From Tubulanus polymorphus (Eukaryota; Nemertea; Palaeonemertea; Tubulaniformes; Tubulanidae), in NCBI RefSeq assembly GCF_964204645.1, contig NC_134027.1, forward strand, positions 16,418,485 through 16,482,484: a stretch of DNA of 64,000 nt. Direction: 5' to 3'. The position numbers were made by a program, and so were the translations under genes. Shown here one piece after another: positions 1 through 10,490 of the stretch (position 1 is its first letter; every line of letters begins with the position of its first letter). The notes beneath the pieces are model-generated. The model saw nothing but the letters and a program-made list of their open reading frames with translations. It did not search any database and was not told the DNA's origin.

Positions 1-103
1 CTATTGAATTTAACAACCCACCTAAATATCGTAAATTTTGTTTTGAAGTTCAATCCAATGAGTCCGTTAATAAACACAACAATTGTACTGTGTTTGTTTG
101 AGA

Positions 104-1140
104 CAGTAAAGCTCAGTACCGGTAGGCCTAAAGCCGCGTTAAACTCGATAAACACTTCAAGCGACACATCGAACGATCCCTTTCCCCCACAGCGAACGCT
201 TACTCCGAATGTCAATTGTGAGTCCAGCATACGGAAAGGATTATGTGTTATATACTTGTATTTAGTAAATACCTTGTGCATTTGTCAATGATCGGTATGT
301 ACTGTAGGAAATATAGAGTATTGATGGTATTGATATAGAGGTTGAAGCCTGCGGCCGAATAAAGTAATATATTCTTTTATTTTTATACCTCGTCGACATA
401 ACAGCTTTTCTCCGCTATATCTCTTCGGCGTGTTTAGTTTAGGCCTACGATTCCCCGGTACACTAAAGATTTATCTTAGTAAATACACGGTTAATTCGGT
501 AAAGAAAAATAGGTATTGTTATACTAACTCCTTGAAACCCGCAGCCAAATCACTGGTAGTAATAAATTAATTTGTACTCGATTTGATATTCATGATGAGG
601 AGAAACTCGCAGCTGATCCCCGTAACGACGATGTAGTAACACACGTCGATTCGTCGATGTTTACGGCTCGACAGTGCTTTTAAAATCTAAAGTAGTAAAT
701 TTCCAGTGTATCGGTAATATGATTTGATGAGGAAAATGGGCTATTGTTAAAATCACTGTTTGAAGACCGCGACTGAATTTGAAGTCTGCGGATAAATTAG
801 TTCATTTATACTTGAATTGATAATCGAAGTGACAGTCGGCCTGCGGGTTGATTTCGGGATGACGACTCGAAAAACATGTCGCCCCATTGAATGGCGCTAA
901 ATTTTCGATGTTTACGGCCCGACAGCGCTTTTGCAACGATGATTCGTGAAAAAACACGCGGGCTATTTGTAGATCTCAGTGAGCTGAACAATATTATATG
1001 GATTGTATATGAAACAGCGGTAAGGTAACAAAGCCTATGTTCTTTTGGTAAAAATAGTGTGGAAGAAAATAATAATAATAATAATCACGCGGATATCAAT
1101 AGGGTTTTCTGTGAAATAACAGAAAACCCTAAATATAGCT
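104..1140. repeat. CAS cassette, copy 1 of the macro-repeat
   Basis: This ~1-kb non-coding block recurs at 6001-7216, at 14981-15094 joined with 29014-29560, at 54375-55405 and at 59118-60030. Shared landmarks include a block near 440 (gtttagtttaggcctacg), the block near 555 (cagccaaatcactggtag) and the block near 690 (agtagtaaatttcc). It contains no open frame with coding character. It ends in an ATAATA run and a short hairpin (aggg...cccta, about 1099-1130) just before the RT fragment. Its order relative to the neighbouring modules is the same in every copy, so it is treated as one module of a larger unit. The first ~100 bases of the window show nothing assignable. Confidence 0.8.
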
Positions 1141-1182
1141 ACAAAGCAGCGATAACGGGTTTTCTGCACAGTCTTAGAATCC

Positions 1183-1480
1183 TGTTCAACGGTGGATTTC
1201 AACAAAGCATTTGATAAGGCTCAACATCAGCCATTACTAAACAGGCTATTAGGAAACAGTATCAATGATAGGTCGCCCAAATGGCTCAGCAGTTATCTCT
1301 GAACGGAAACTTGTAACCGAAATCAACGGAACGCCTCATCTTGGAATGAGACGGTCTAACTAGTGGATTCACGCAAGGTAGTATCCTAAGTCGTCTTCTG
1401 TTTAATGTCCTGACAAATGACATACACAGTAATCCAAAATATACCAGACCGAGTAAATTTCCAAAACGACCTTAATACAC
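1183..1480 (+). pseudogene. LINE reverse-transcriptase fragment, copy 1
   Basis: Translation in shifting frames gives LINE RT motifs in the right order: VDFNKAFDKAQHQPLL (the motif around the first catalytic Asp), then KWLSSYL, then a remnant of the usual GVPQGSILSPLLF block read as TQGSILSRLLFNVLTND. At least two frame changes and a stop separate them: one after SSYL near 1302, one before the TQGS block near 1363. No start, tail or other LINE domain is present. The same fragment with the same lesions is found at 29615, 52364, 55476 and 60097, so it travels as a passenger of the macro-repeat. The exact LINE clade cannot be told from so short a piece. Confidence 0.7.
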
Positions 1481-1504
1481 TGTTCGACCAAAAAACTTAA
1501 TGTT

Positions 1505-1790
1505 CCGACAAAACCACGGGTGACAAAACCAAAATTATGAATTGTCGCGGGTGACAAAACCAAAATATTGAATTGTCACGGGCGACAAAACAAAAATAAT
1601 GAATTGTCGCGGGCGATAAAAACCAAAATAATGAATTGTCGGGGGCGATAAAACCAAAATATTGAATTGTCGCGGGCGATAAAACCAAAATAATGCATTG
1701 TCGCGGACGACAAAAACAAAATATTGAATTGTTGCGTGCGACAAAACCAAAATAATGAATTGTCGCGGGCGACAAAACCAAACTAGGGGT
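1505..1790. repeat. 31-bp minisatellite, short array 1
   Basis: About nine units of a 31-bp repeat with core ttgtcgcgggcgacaa followed by aaccaaaataatgaa. The core is an inverted repeat of 7 bp (TTGTCGC / GCGACAA) around GG. Many units carry gcgataaa, which breaks one pair. The array directly follows the RT fragment and ends at the border of the M154 module (ctaggggtccaggg). Confidence 0.9.
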
Positions 1791-1792
1791 CC

Positions 1793-3902
1793 AGGGACAC
1801 CATGCTCACTTGGGAAGTGGTTTCAAATGCTCAACAATCTAACAATTTCAATACATAACGCCCTCTAGTGACCATATACAAAAACCAATGACCTTGAAAC
1901 CCACCACAATCATAGAACATGTGAGCAGCTATGATTTTGTAATCGATTGTGATAACAAAATATGCCTCGTTACCAATTTAATATGGAAATACTAAGTTAT
2001 TCTACTATTCAACGCCCCCTGGTGACCATATGCAAAACCCAATGACCTTAAAACTCACCCCAATCGTAGTACATGTCATGAAATACAACTTTGCAATTGA
2101 TCATGGTAACAAACTATGCCTAGGTACCAATCTAATAAGGAAAAACTAAGCTTTTCTACTATTCAACGCCCCCTGGTGACTATATGGAATAACTAATGTC
2201 CTTAAAAACTCACCACAATCATAGACGATGTCATGAACTACAACTTTGCCATCGATCATGGTAACAAAATATGCCTTGGTACAAATATAATATAGCGATA
2301 CTAAGTTATTGTATTATTCAACGCCCCCTGATGGCCACATACAAAAACCAATGACCTTGAAACTCACCAAAATCATAGAACACGTTATGGGCTACAACTT
2401 TCCAATTGAATATAGTAACACAATATGCTTAGGTATCAATTAATTGTGGAAAAACTTTTTCCCACCTACGAATGAGTACTGATGACACCAAGATGGCCGC
2501 CAATTGCGTCATAATTGGATGATCAAAAATACCTGTCCCAGGTATAAAACTTCCCTCTCTAAAGAATATCCATCAGCAATTGCAATGAGAAATGGCAAAC
2601 CAGTAGGAAGCTACAGGACCTAGAATTCTGGCCAAAATTGACATTTTTGGGCACTAAAAAGGTCATAGGACGGCCATCTTGAGTCAGATCGACCCAATTT
2701 TCTTATGCTGATGGGCCTTTGGTAGATTCAAATATAAACGAAAGATCAAGGTAATTGATCAAAGCGTCTTCAAAATTTCCCACGAAAACTTCGAAAATGT
2801 TTAAAAAGTGCTGATTTTTGCAAACAACAATGGCTGCCAGTCGGTCATCTTGAATCTGACAGGGCCAGTTTTTGGGCTGACGATGTGTCTAGGGTAGATA
2901 CATGTACAAACCAAATATCAAGACATTACCTTGAAACGTCTTCAAAACTTTAATATGGAAATACTAAGTTATTCTACTATTCAACGCCCCCTGGTGACCA
3001 TATGCAAAACCCAATGACCTTAAAACTCACCACAATCGTAGTACATGTCATGAAATACAACTTTGCAATTGATCATAGTAACAAAATATGCCTAGGTACC
3101 AATCTAATAAGGAAATACTAAGCCATTCTACTATTCAGCGCCCCCTGGTGACTATATGGAATAACTAATGTCCTCAAAAACTCACCACAATCATAGACGA
3201 TGTCATGAACTACAACTTTGCAATGGATCATGGTAACAAACTATGCCTAGGTACCAATCTAATAAGGAAAAACTAAGCTTTTCTACTATTCAACGCCCCC
3301 TGGTGACTATATGGAATAACTAATGTCCTTAAAAACTCACCACAATCATAGACGATGTCATGAACTACAACTTTGCCATTGATCATGGTAACAAAATATG
3401 CCTTGGTACAAATAAAATATAGCGATACTAAGTTATTGTATTATTCAACGCCCCCTGATGGCCACATACAAAAACCAATGACCTTGAAACTCACCAAAAT
3501 CATAGAACACGTTATGGGCTACAACTTTCCAATTGAATATAGTAACACAATATGCTAAGGTATCAATTAATTGTGGAAAAACTTTTTCCCACCTACGAAT
3601 GAGTACTGATGACACCAAGATGGCCGCCAATTGCGTCATAATTGGCTGATCAAAAATACCTGTCCCAGGTATAAAACATCCCTCTCTAAAGAATATCTAT
3701 CAGCAATTGCAATGAGAAATGGCAAACCAGTAGGAAGCTACAGGACCTAGAATTCTGGCCAAAATTGACATTTTTGGGCACTAAAAAGGTCATAGGACGG
3801 CCATCTTGAGTCAGATCAACCCAATTTTCTTATGCTGATGGGCCTTTGGTAGATTCAAATATAAACGAAAGATCAAGGTAATTGATCAAAGCGTCTTCAA
3901 AA
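1793..3902. repeat. M154 module, duplicated form
   Basis: The module is built of imperfect ~154-bp repeats, each with the landmark caacgccccctgg (for example near 2011, 2165 and 2320). These are followed by a unique stretch containing gatggccgccaattgcgtca. Here the central part (about 1978-2950) is repeated as a second block from about 2953, with an extra 154-bp unit. The gacgg tail present in the 30-kb and 56-kb copies is missing, and the module passes straight into the long minisatellite. No coding potential is seen. Confidence 0.75.
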
Positions 3903-6000
3903 TTTTCTTCGGGCGACAAAACCAAAATAATGAATTGTCTCGTGCGACAAAACCAAAATAATAAATTGTCGCGGGCAATAAAACCAAAATAATGAATTAT
4001 CGCGGGCGATAAAACCAAAATATTGAATTGTCGCGGGCGATAAAACCAAAATAATGAATTGTTGCGGGCGACAAAACCAAAAAAAGAATTGTGGGGGCAA
4101 CAAAACATAAATAATGAATTGTCGCGGGCGACAAAACCAAAATGGTGAATTGTCCAGGCGACAAAACCAAAATGGTGAATTGTCGCGGGAAACAAAACCA
4201 AAATAATGAATTGTCGCGGGCGATAAAACCAAAATGATGAATTGTCTCGGGTGACAAAACCAAAATAATGAATTGTCGCAGGCGATAAAACCAAAATAAT
4301 GAATTATCGCGGCGATAAAACCAAAATATTGAATTGTCGCGGGCGATTAAATTAAAATAATGAATTGTCGCGGGCGACAAAACCAAAATATTGAATTGTC
4401 GCGGGCGACAAAACCAAAATATTGAATTGTCGCGGGCGACAAAACCAAAAAAAAATTGTCGCGGGCGAGTAAAACAATATATAAAACAAAAATAATGAAT
4501 TGTCCCGGGCGACAAAACCAAAAAGTAGAATTGTCGCGGGCGATAAAACCAAAATAATGAATTGTCGCGGGTGACAAAACCAAAATGGTGAATTGTCGCG
4601 GGCAACAAAACCAAACTGGTGAATTGTCGCAGGCGACAAAACCAAAATAATGAATTGTCACGGGCGACACAACCAAAAAGAAGAATTTTCGCGGTCGACA
4701 AAACCAAAATAATGAATTGTCGCTGGCGATAAAACCAAAGTAGTGATTTGTCGTGGGCGATAAAACCAAAATATTGAATTTTCGCGGGCGACAAAACCAA
4801 AATATTGAATTGTTGCGGGCGACAAAACCAAACTAATGAATTGTCGCGGGCGACAAAACCAAAAAAAGAATTGTGGGGGCGACAAAACCAAAATGGTGAA
4901 TTGTCCCGGACGATTAAATTAAAATAATGAATTGTCGCGGGCGACAAAACCAAAATATTGAATTGTCGCGGGCGACAAAACCAAAAAAAATTGTCGGGGG
5001 GGACTAAAACAAAATATAAAACCAAAATAATGAATTGTCGCGGGCGACAAAACCAAAAAGAAGAATTTTCGCGGGCGACAAAACCAAAATAATGAATTGT
5101 CGCTGGAGATAAAACCAAAGTAATGAATTGTCGTGGGCGATAAAACCAAAATATTGAATTGTCGTGGGCGACAAAACCAAAATATTGAATTGTCGCGGGC
5201 GACAAAACCAAACTAATGAATTGTCGCGGGCGACAAAACCAAAAAAAGAATTGTCGCGGGCGACAAAACCAAAATAATGAATTGTCGCGGGCGATAAAAC
5301 CAAAATAATGAATTGTCGCGGGCGATAAAACCAAAATAATGAATTGTCGCGGGCGATAAAACCAAAATAATGAATTGTCGCGGGTGACAAAACCAAAATG
5401 GTGAATTGTCGCGGGCGACAAAACCAAAATGGTGAATTGTCGCGGGCGACAAAACCAAAATGGTGAATTGTCGCGGGCGACAAAACCAAAATAATGAATT
5501 GTCGCCAGCGATAAAACCGTAATAATGAACTGTCGCCGGCCATAAAACCAAAATAATGAATTGTCTCGGGCGACAAAACCAAAATAATGAATTATCGCGG
5601 GCGATTAAACCAAAATATTGAATTGTCGCGGGCGATAAAACCAAAATATTGAATTGTCGCGGTCGACAAAACAAAAACAAAAATTGTTGCGGGCGACAAA
5701 AACAAAATATAAAACCAAAATAATGAATTGTCGCGGTCGACAAAACCAAAAAGAAGAATTGTCGCGGGCGACAAGACCAAAATAATGAATTGTCGCTGGC
5801 GATAAAACCAAAGTAGTGAATTGTCGTGGGCGATAAAACCAAAATATTGAATTTTCGCGGGCGACAAAACCAAAATAATGAATTGTCGCAAGGGATAAAA
5901 CCAAAATAATGAATTGTCGCGGGCGATAAAACCAAAATATTGAATTGTCGCGTGTGACAAAACCAAAATAATGAATTGTCGCGGGCGACAAAATCAAAAT
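3903..6000. repeat. 31-bp minisatellite, long array 1
   Basis: About 65 units of the 31-bp repeat. Variants include gacaaaacc versus gataaaacc, ataat versus atatt spacers, and occasional units with aaaaagaa or agtagaa. Because 31 is not a multiple of three, the reverse strand reads the repeat in all three frames in turn. This gives long open frames with a 31-residue period (FWFCRPRQF ... LSPATIHYFGF) that start at TTG rather than ATG. They are not genes. Confidence 0.93.
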
Positions 6001-7216
6001 CATTGTTTTCTCGCGTTATTTTAGTTTTGTCGTTTTGTCGTAATGTCGCCCTCATTTGCATATTCGTGTTTTTTTAATCTTATCAGCCACCATACTAAAG
6101 CCTTAAGGTCGCGTAAAACTCGATAAACACTTCAAGCGACACAGCGAACGATCTCCTTTCCCCCACAGCGAACGCTTACTCCGAATGTCAAGTGTGAGTC
6201 CAGCATACGGATAGGAGTGTGCTATATACTTGTATTTAGTAAATACCTTGTGCATTTGACAATGATCGGTATGTACTGTAGGAAATATAGAGTATTGATA
6301 AATGGTTGAAGCCCGCGGCCGAATAAATATATTCTTTTATTTTGATACCTCGTCGACATAACAGCTTTTCTCCGCCATATCTCTTCGGCCTGTTTAGTTT
6401 AGGCCTACGATTCCCCGGTACACTAAAGATTTATCTTAGTAAATACACGGTTAATTCGGTAAAGAAAAATTGGTAATGTTAAACTAACTCCTTGAAACCC
6501 GCCGCCAAATCACTGGTAGTAATAAATTAATTTGTACTCGATTTGATTCTCATGATGAGGAGAAACTCGCAGCTCATCCCCGGAACGTCGATGTAGTAAC
6601 ACACGTCAGTAATAGGGGTAATGGGCTTTCAGGCCAAAGGTCGAACGGTCGAGCTCGTAAAAAATGAAAAAACATAAAAATAATAACAATTTCTACTTGA
6701 ATTACTCGCGAAACTCATAAAAATGAAAAATAAATTCGAGTGTGTGAGAATTTATTTTTCATTTTCTACTCGCTAGAAAAAGTGTGAGTAAAGTGTGAGT
6801 GAAATGGTTTAAGTATAGTAGTAAATTTCCAGTGTATCGGTAATATGATTTGATGAGGAAAATGGGCTATTGTTAAAATCACAGTTTGAAGACCGCGACT
6901 GAATGTGAAGTCTGCGGCAATAAATTAGTTCATTTATACTTGAATTGATAATCGAAGTGACAGTCGGCCTGCGGGTTGATTTCGGGATGACGACTCGAAA
7001 AACATGTCGCCCCATTGAATGGGGCTAAATTTTCGATGTTTACAGCCCGACAGCGCTTTTGTAACGATGATTCGTGAAAAAAACACGCGGGCTATTTGTA
7101 TATCTCAGTGAGCTGAACGATATTATATGGATTGTATATGAAACAGCGGTAAGGTAACAAAGCCTATGTTCTTTTGGTAAAAATAGTGTGGAAGAAAATA
7201 ATAATAATAATAATCA
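6001..7216. repeat. CAS cassette, copy 2
   Basis: Second CAS copy, in the same orientation as copy 1. It is interrupted at 6607 by about 205 bp that begin like the terminus of the Polinton-like element at 14980. About 45 bp of CAS present in copy 1 after cacacgtc are missing at that point, so the junction is an insertion with deletion. CAS continues from about 6812 (gtagtaaatttcc) to the ATAATA run at about 7200. Confidence 0.8.
6607..6812. mobile_element. isolated Polinton-type terminus
   Basis: The segment starts agtaataggggt, and positions ~6629-6655 (caggccaaaggtcgaacggt and onward) match the outer end of the hairpin at 14587-14980 read inward from 14980. Deeper sequence differs from that copy. 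It holds its own inverted repeat (atgaaaaataaattc / gaatttatttttcat, about 6722-6762). It is flanked by CAS on both sides without a clear target duplication. I read it as a solo end or deletion derivative of a related element. Confidence 0.55.
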
Positions 7217-7365
7217 CGCGGATATCAATAGGGTTTTCTGTGAAATTACAGAAACCCTAATAATAATCACGCGGATATCAATAGGGTTTTCTGTGAAATA
7301 ACAGAAAACCCTAATAATCACGCGGATATCAATAAGGTTTTCTGTGAAATAACAGAAAACCCTAA
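7217..7365. repeat. tandem hairpin repeats, agggttttctgt / acagaaaaccct
   Basis: Three tandem copies of a ~50-bp unit (taatcacgcggatatcaata plus hairpin). Each hairpin has 12-bp arms around a short loop (gaaat or gaaata); the first copy is slightly degraded. A single copy stands at the matching place in CAS copy 1 (about 1099-1130), and a related one is near 52262-52292. Confidence 0.75.
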
Positions 7366-8185
7366 ATATACTGCGACAGGTGGTTTTGCTAAGTCATTAA
7401 AAATCAAGATCAAAAGCGTCTAAGGATACAATTATTCCGATTTTGGAGAGAGAAGTCATAAAGAATGAATAAATTAATGAAGATTAAAAAATCGGAAGTA
7501 ATAAACTAACAGTTTAAAAGCGGAAGCACCCGTCGCGATAAAATGAAGATTTAAATAAATTACAAAATCATTATGAAACACGAAACGAAAAGAAACAAAT
7601 GCCACCGTTGATGTATTCACGTACAAATTGTAGAATGAGAATAGAAAATTTAATTGAATACAAGTCACGAGAAGAGCAAAGAGATTTAGACAATCAATCC
7701 GGGGCTTGAAATAAAGAAACTGCTTAAAATGAATAAACTCGAATGCAAGATCTTTGCTTTCGAATAATTTGTTAATTACAAGGTAGACCTAAGGTTCATA
7801 TAAATCTATATTTTTGAATTTTGAAATCAGGGGATCTAAAAATAGTATTCATCATTAGCGGGACGTCGATTCAGCAATTAATTTTTCAGGGAAGAGCCGA
7901 TCAGCCATCCAGAAAGGGAATGCGTGAGTGTCGCAAAAAAGTATCTCATTGGTAATTAAAGTTGAATAATAACATGTACGTTGTTTTCTGAATACCAAAA
8001 GATTCTTAATTTGTGTTCTGTCTACTTAATTGCGGAAATCCGATGTATTTGCAGTACTGGGAACAATAAAGTATTGAATAAAGTAACAATTAAGTATATA
8101 TGACGAGTATCAATAAAGTATATTTGAACTTGAATTTGAGCCCACTAGGTGGTGGTATTAGAAGACACCAGGTGGTTCGATCAAC
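7366..8185. other. unassigned stretch
   Basis: AT-rich, with no convincing open frame, inverted repeat or relationship to the other repeats in the window. It ends at the TTAA flank of the piggyBac-like element. Confidence 0.6.
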
Positions 8186-8189
8186 TTAA

Positions 8190-9128
8190 CCCTTTAATAC
8201 TTTTATCTTTTCATTGAAAAATCTCCCCTGTACTTTGGATTTTTTGTCCCAGAATTTTACGACCTTCTCTTTCCCAATAAAAAGCTCAGAAAAATCTAAC
8301 CACTAGGCTTAGGCTTATGAAGTTAACTTTTTCTATCAGCTTACATCATAGGCTAACAAAATTAACTACTATCTGTCTTCTATAATGCATTCTAGCAAGG
8401 ATGCTGTTGCCATGGAAATGGACCGTTTTTCAAGAAAATTTGGAAAAAAAGCATAAACCATTTCAATTTTGAAAATTTTCAGTAATATATCATTCATTGC
8501 AGTGCATAAATCTCAGTTTTGTCTGCCCATAATGTCTGAGGTAACTATAACAAAAAACTATAACACAATAGGTCAATGTTATCATCTCGAATGGTTGACC
8601 AAACAAAAATATAATGTAATATATAGATCTACTTTATTTCGGTTTATTTTTTCCTAGCAGGGGGTGCCCTTTGTTTTTTAGGGTTATTGAAAGCAAAATT
8701 GGGCATGTATGGGAAGCGAGCATAACCTGGGTCAGGACATTATCATTAGAAAATTTATGTACTAAGAAAAGGTGTAGAATGCTTATGTTGACTACTAGAC
8801 AGCTATTTCCATCAATAAAATGCATAATATCATCACTATCACTGTCTAAATTACTAGTGTCTGAGTCGAAGAATGTAGGGTCACTTATTGTCACAAGAAG
8901 AGTAGTTCTACTATATGATATTATCCTTCAAAATCCTGTAGAACTTAAAAAAATATTGATAAAAATGTTTTCCTGATGCTTTACATTGACCTTGAATCTC
9001 CAGAGTTTGAATAATGTTGTTCCTACCAGAGAAAATTACTCATTTGCCAAAGTACATATTTATATGTATCAAAGTTTTAATGCAATTTGAATATGATACA
9101 TATAAATATGTATCAAAGTCTTAAAGGG
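8190..9128. mobile_element. piggyBac-like deletion derivative
   Basis: A 939-bp segment flanked on both sides by TTAA (8186-8189 and 9129-9132), the target duplicated by piggyBac elements. Its ends are imperfect inverted repeats beginning CCCTTTAA: CCCTTTAATACTTTTATC on the left, and on the right, read inward, CCCTTTAAGACTTTGATAC. A further inverted pair lies near the right end (acatatttatatgtatc at ~9053 and gatacatataaatatgt at ~9098). The interior keeps a short acidic coding remnant on the minus strand. It is too short for a full transposase (usually about 550-600 residues), so it would depend on another copy. TTAA is also used by Kolobok elements, but the CCC ends and acidic remnant favour piggyBac. 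Confidence 0.7.
8658..8894 (-). pseudogene. possible piggyBac transposase N-terminal remnant
   Basis: The minus-strand frame starts at ATG 8894, about 235 bp inside the right terminus, where a piggyBac transposase would start. Its opening residues are strongly acidic (FFDSDTSNLDSDSDD), like the Asp/Ser-rich N-termini common in piggyBac transposases. Residues after about 30 are hydrophobic with no recognisable DDE domain, and the frame stops after 86 residues (8634). The overlapping plus-strand frame (8671-8976) looks like a shadow. The assignment rests on position and composition only. Confidence 0.35.
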
Positions 9129-9211
9129 TTAATATGCTCCAGCGCTGTGGCGCTGTCGCAATAACAAGGGTTTTTTTCACCCTCTCTCTTCCAACCCCAA
9201 CAACGAGAGTC

Positions 9212-9574
9212 ATGGCGAGTAGCAGTCGGCAGAGCGTTTCTCCCCCGAGAAAACAGCCGATACTGACGAAGAAGACCAACCAGACCAGTAACAGAAACTC
9301 GACTGCGACACCTATACACATCTCCGAAAAACAACTGAAGCAAATTCTTGACCAGAAAACTACGACGCCGCGAGACGACCATGCGCTGTATGCGAAACTG
9401 GACGAGATTATTAATAAACTGAACAAGCTAGACAATCTCGAAAAAAACATGAATGACGTTAAGCAGTCACTCGAATACTGTCACGAGGACGTGAGGCTTC
9501 TTAAGCAGGAGAATGAGATTCTGCGTAACAAAGTTCAGCATCTAGAAAAACAGGTAGCGGACCAAGAAATATAA
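9212..9574 (+). pseudogene. LINE ORF1-like N-terminal fragment
   Basis: The frame opens at 9134, but the ATG at 9212 (MASSSRQSVSPPRKQP) is the more likely start. The product has a basic, Ser/Thr/Pro-rich head of about 50 residues, then an amphipathic heptad region (KLDEIINKLNKLDNLEKN, then LLKQENEILRNKVQHLEKQ). This is typical of the coiled coil that trimerises LINE ORF1 proteins. The frame is cut at about 9574 by the end of the Polinton-like sequence, so any RRM, zinc-knuckle or second ORF is absent. It begins just beyond the right TTAA of the piggyBac-like element. A coiled-coil fragment of another protein cannot be excluded. Confidence 0.45.
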
Positions 9575-10062
9575 AAGTGTGTAAAAGGCATTATATTTGG
9601 TGTAGCATCAGCATTGCGTATCCTTACATCTGGGGTTATTCCTAAAATTTTAGCTAAAGGTTTTTTAACTAGAAATTGATGTTGATCTTCATTACCTAAT
9701 TTTATTCTTATTTTATCAGAGCTATCACTTTTAATCAGTCTTAATCCAAATCCAGCAGATGCACCCATTTTCAACCGAGCTCTTTTATTAATTTCTTGAG
9801 CTAATGTTTCTAAATTATATAATCCTGGTTTAAGATTAAGATGAAACCATTTACTTTTATTTCTATCATGAATTAAAAAGACTCTATGTTCAATAGTTTT
9901 ATCCGATACATTGTAAAAAGAATGACATAAACTTATATTAACTAATTTTAAATCAACACAATTCTTGAATTCTCTATCTAATTGTACTAGTAAATTATGA
10001 GATTTATAATTTGTAAGCCTTCTAGAATCAACAAATATTCTGTATTCTTTTAATTCTACCAT
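9575..10062 (-). pseudogene. minor-capsid (penton)-like protein, C-terminally cut
   Basis: The start is ATG 10062 (MVELKEYRIFVDSRRLTNYK). About 160 residues are genuine element sequence; the last dozen codons run into unrelated LINE sequence at about 9575, so the C-terminus is lost. The central segment HLNLKPGLYNLETLAQEIN resembles the 'L.PG.Y....L...IN' stretch often seen in minor capsid jelly-roll proteins of Polinton-type and other small dsDNA viruses, with beta-rich flanks (VDLKLVNISLCHSF, FGLRLIKSD). The position beside PolB fits a virion gene. The family call is by resemblance and is tentative. It lies 17 bp downstream of the neighbouring small gene in the same orientation. Confidence 0.4.
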
Positions 10063-10079
10063 TTATTTTACATATTTGC

Positions 10080-10433
10080 TTATTCGAAATCTATTTCATG
10101 ATGCCCTTTTTCATTCTTACCTATGTATACGAAATAGAAATCTCCAGAACATAATTCTTCTAAATCTTCAATTGATAATCTATGAAATCTATCCGGTAAA
10201 GATGTTCTGAATTTATGTGTATTTCCTTTTAATCCTTCATATTCTAAGTGTATAACTAATTTATCTCCATATTTGTTAGTAACTGTATCAATATTTGTAA
10301 TTAGATATTTCTTATGGATTGTTAATTCTGTTAACTTTTTGAATTTATAATCTACAGATTTTACATTTTTTATATCTTTAATTCTATCTAGAAATAATTT
10401 GTTGTTCTCACTGTGTGTTTGTTTACTCTCCAT
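10080..10433 (-). CDS. small conserved-looking protein, possible OB-fold
   Basis: Intact 117-residue frame from ATG 10433 to its own stop, between the polymerase and the capsid-like gene and read in the same direction. The N-terminal third is charged (MESKQTHSENNKLFLDRIKD). The core KKYLITNIDTVTNKYGDKL, followed by an LPDRFHRLSIEDLEEL segment and FYFVYIGKNEKG, has the alternating beta pattern expected of a small OB-like or other beta-barrel nucleic-acid-binding protein. I do not recognise a named family. A role in replication next to PolB is inference from context. No membrane segment, signal peptide or metal-binding motif is seen. Confidence 0.45.
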   Translation of the reverse strand: MESKQTHSENNKLFLDRIKDIKNVKSVDYKFKKLTELTIHKKYLITNIDTVTNKYGDKLVIHLEYEGLKGNTHKFRTSLPDRFHRLSIEDLEELCSGDFYFVYIGKNEKGHHEIDFE

Positions 10434-10490
10434 TTTAATAACATATTTTTATTAAAACTGAATTAACACGTTAGAATTCTTTTCATAATC

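Noticed and set aside
3897-6061. Long reverse-strand open frames rich in FWFCRPRQF and LSPATIHYFGF across the 31-bp arrays (also at 30-32, 53.5-54.4, 57.3-59.3 and 60.3-64 kb)
   Set aside because: They are translations of the 31-bp repeat, which reads through all frames with a 31-residue period. They begin at TTG rather than ATG and several frames are open at once.
9113-9450. Minus-strand frames opposite the LINE ORF1 fragment
   Set aside because: No domain; the coiled-coil pattern is on the plus strand.
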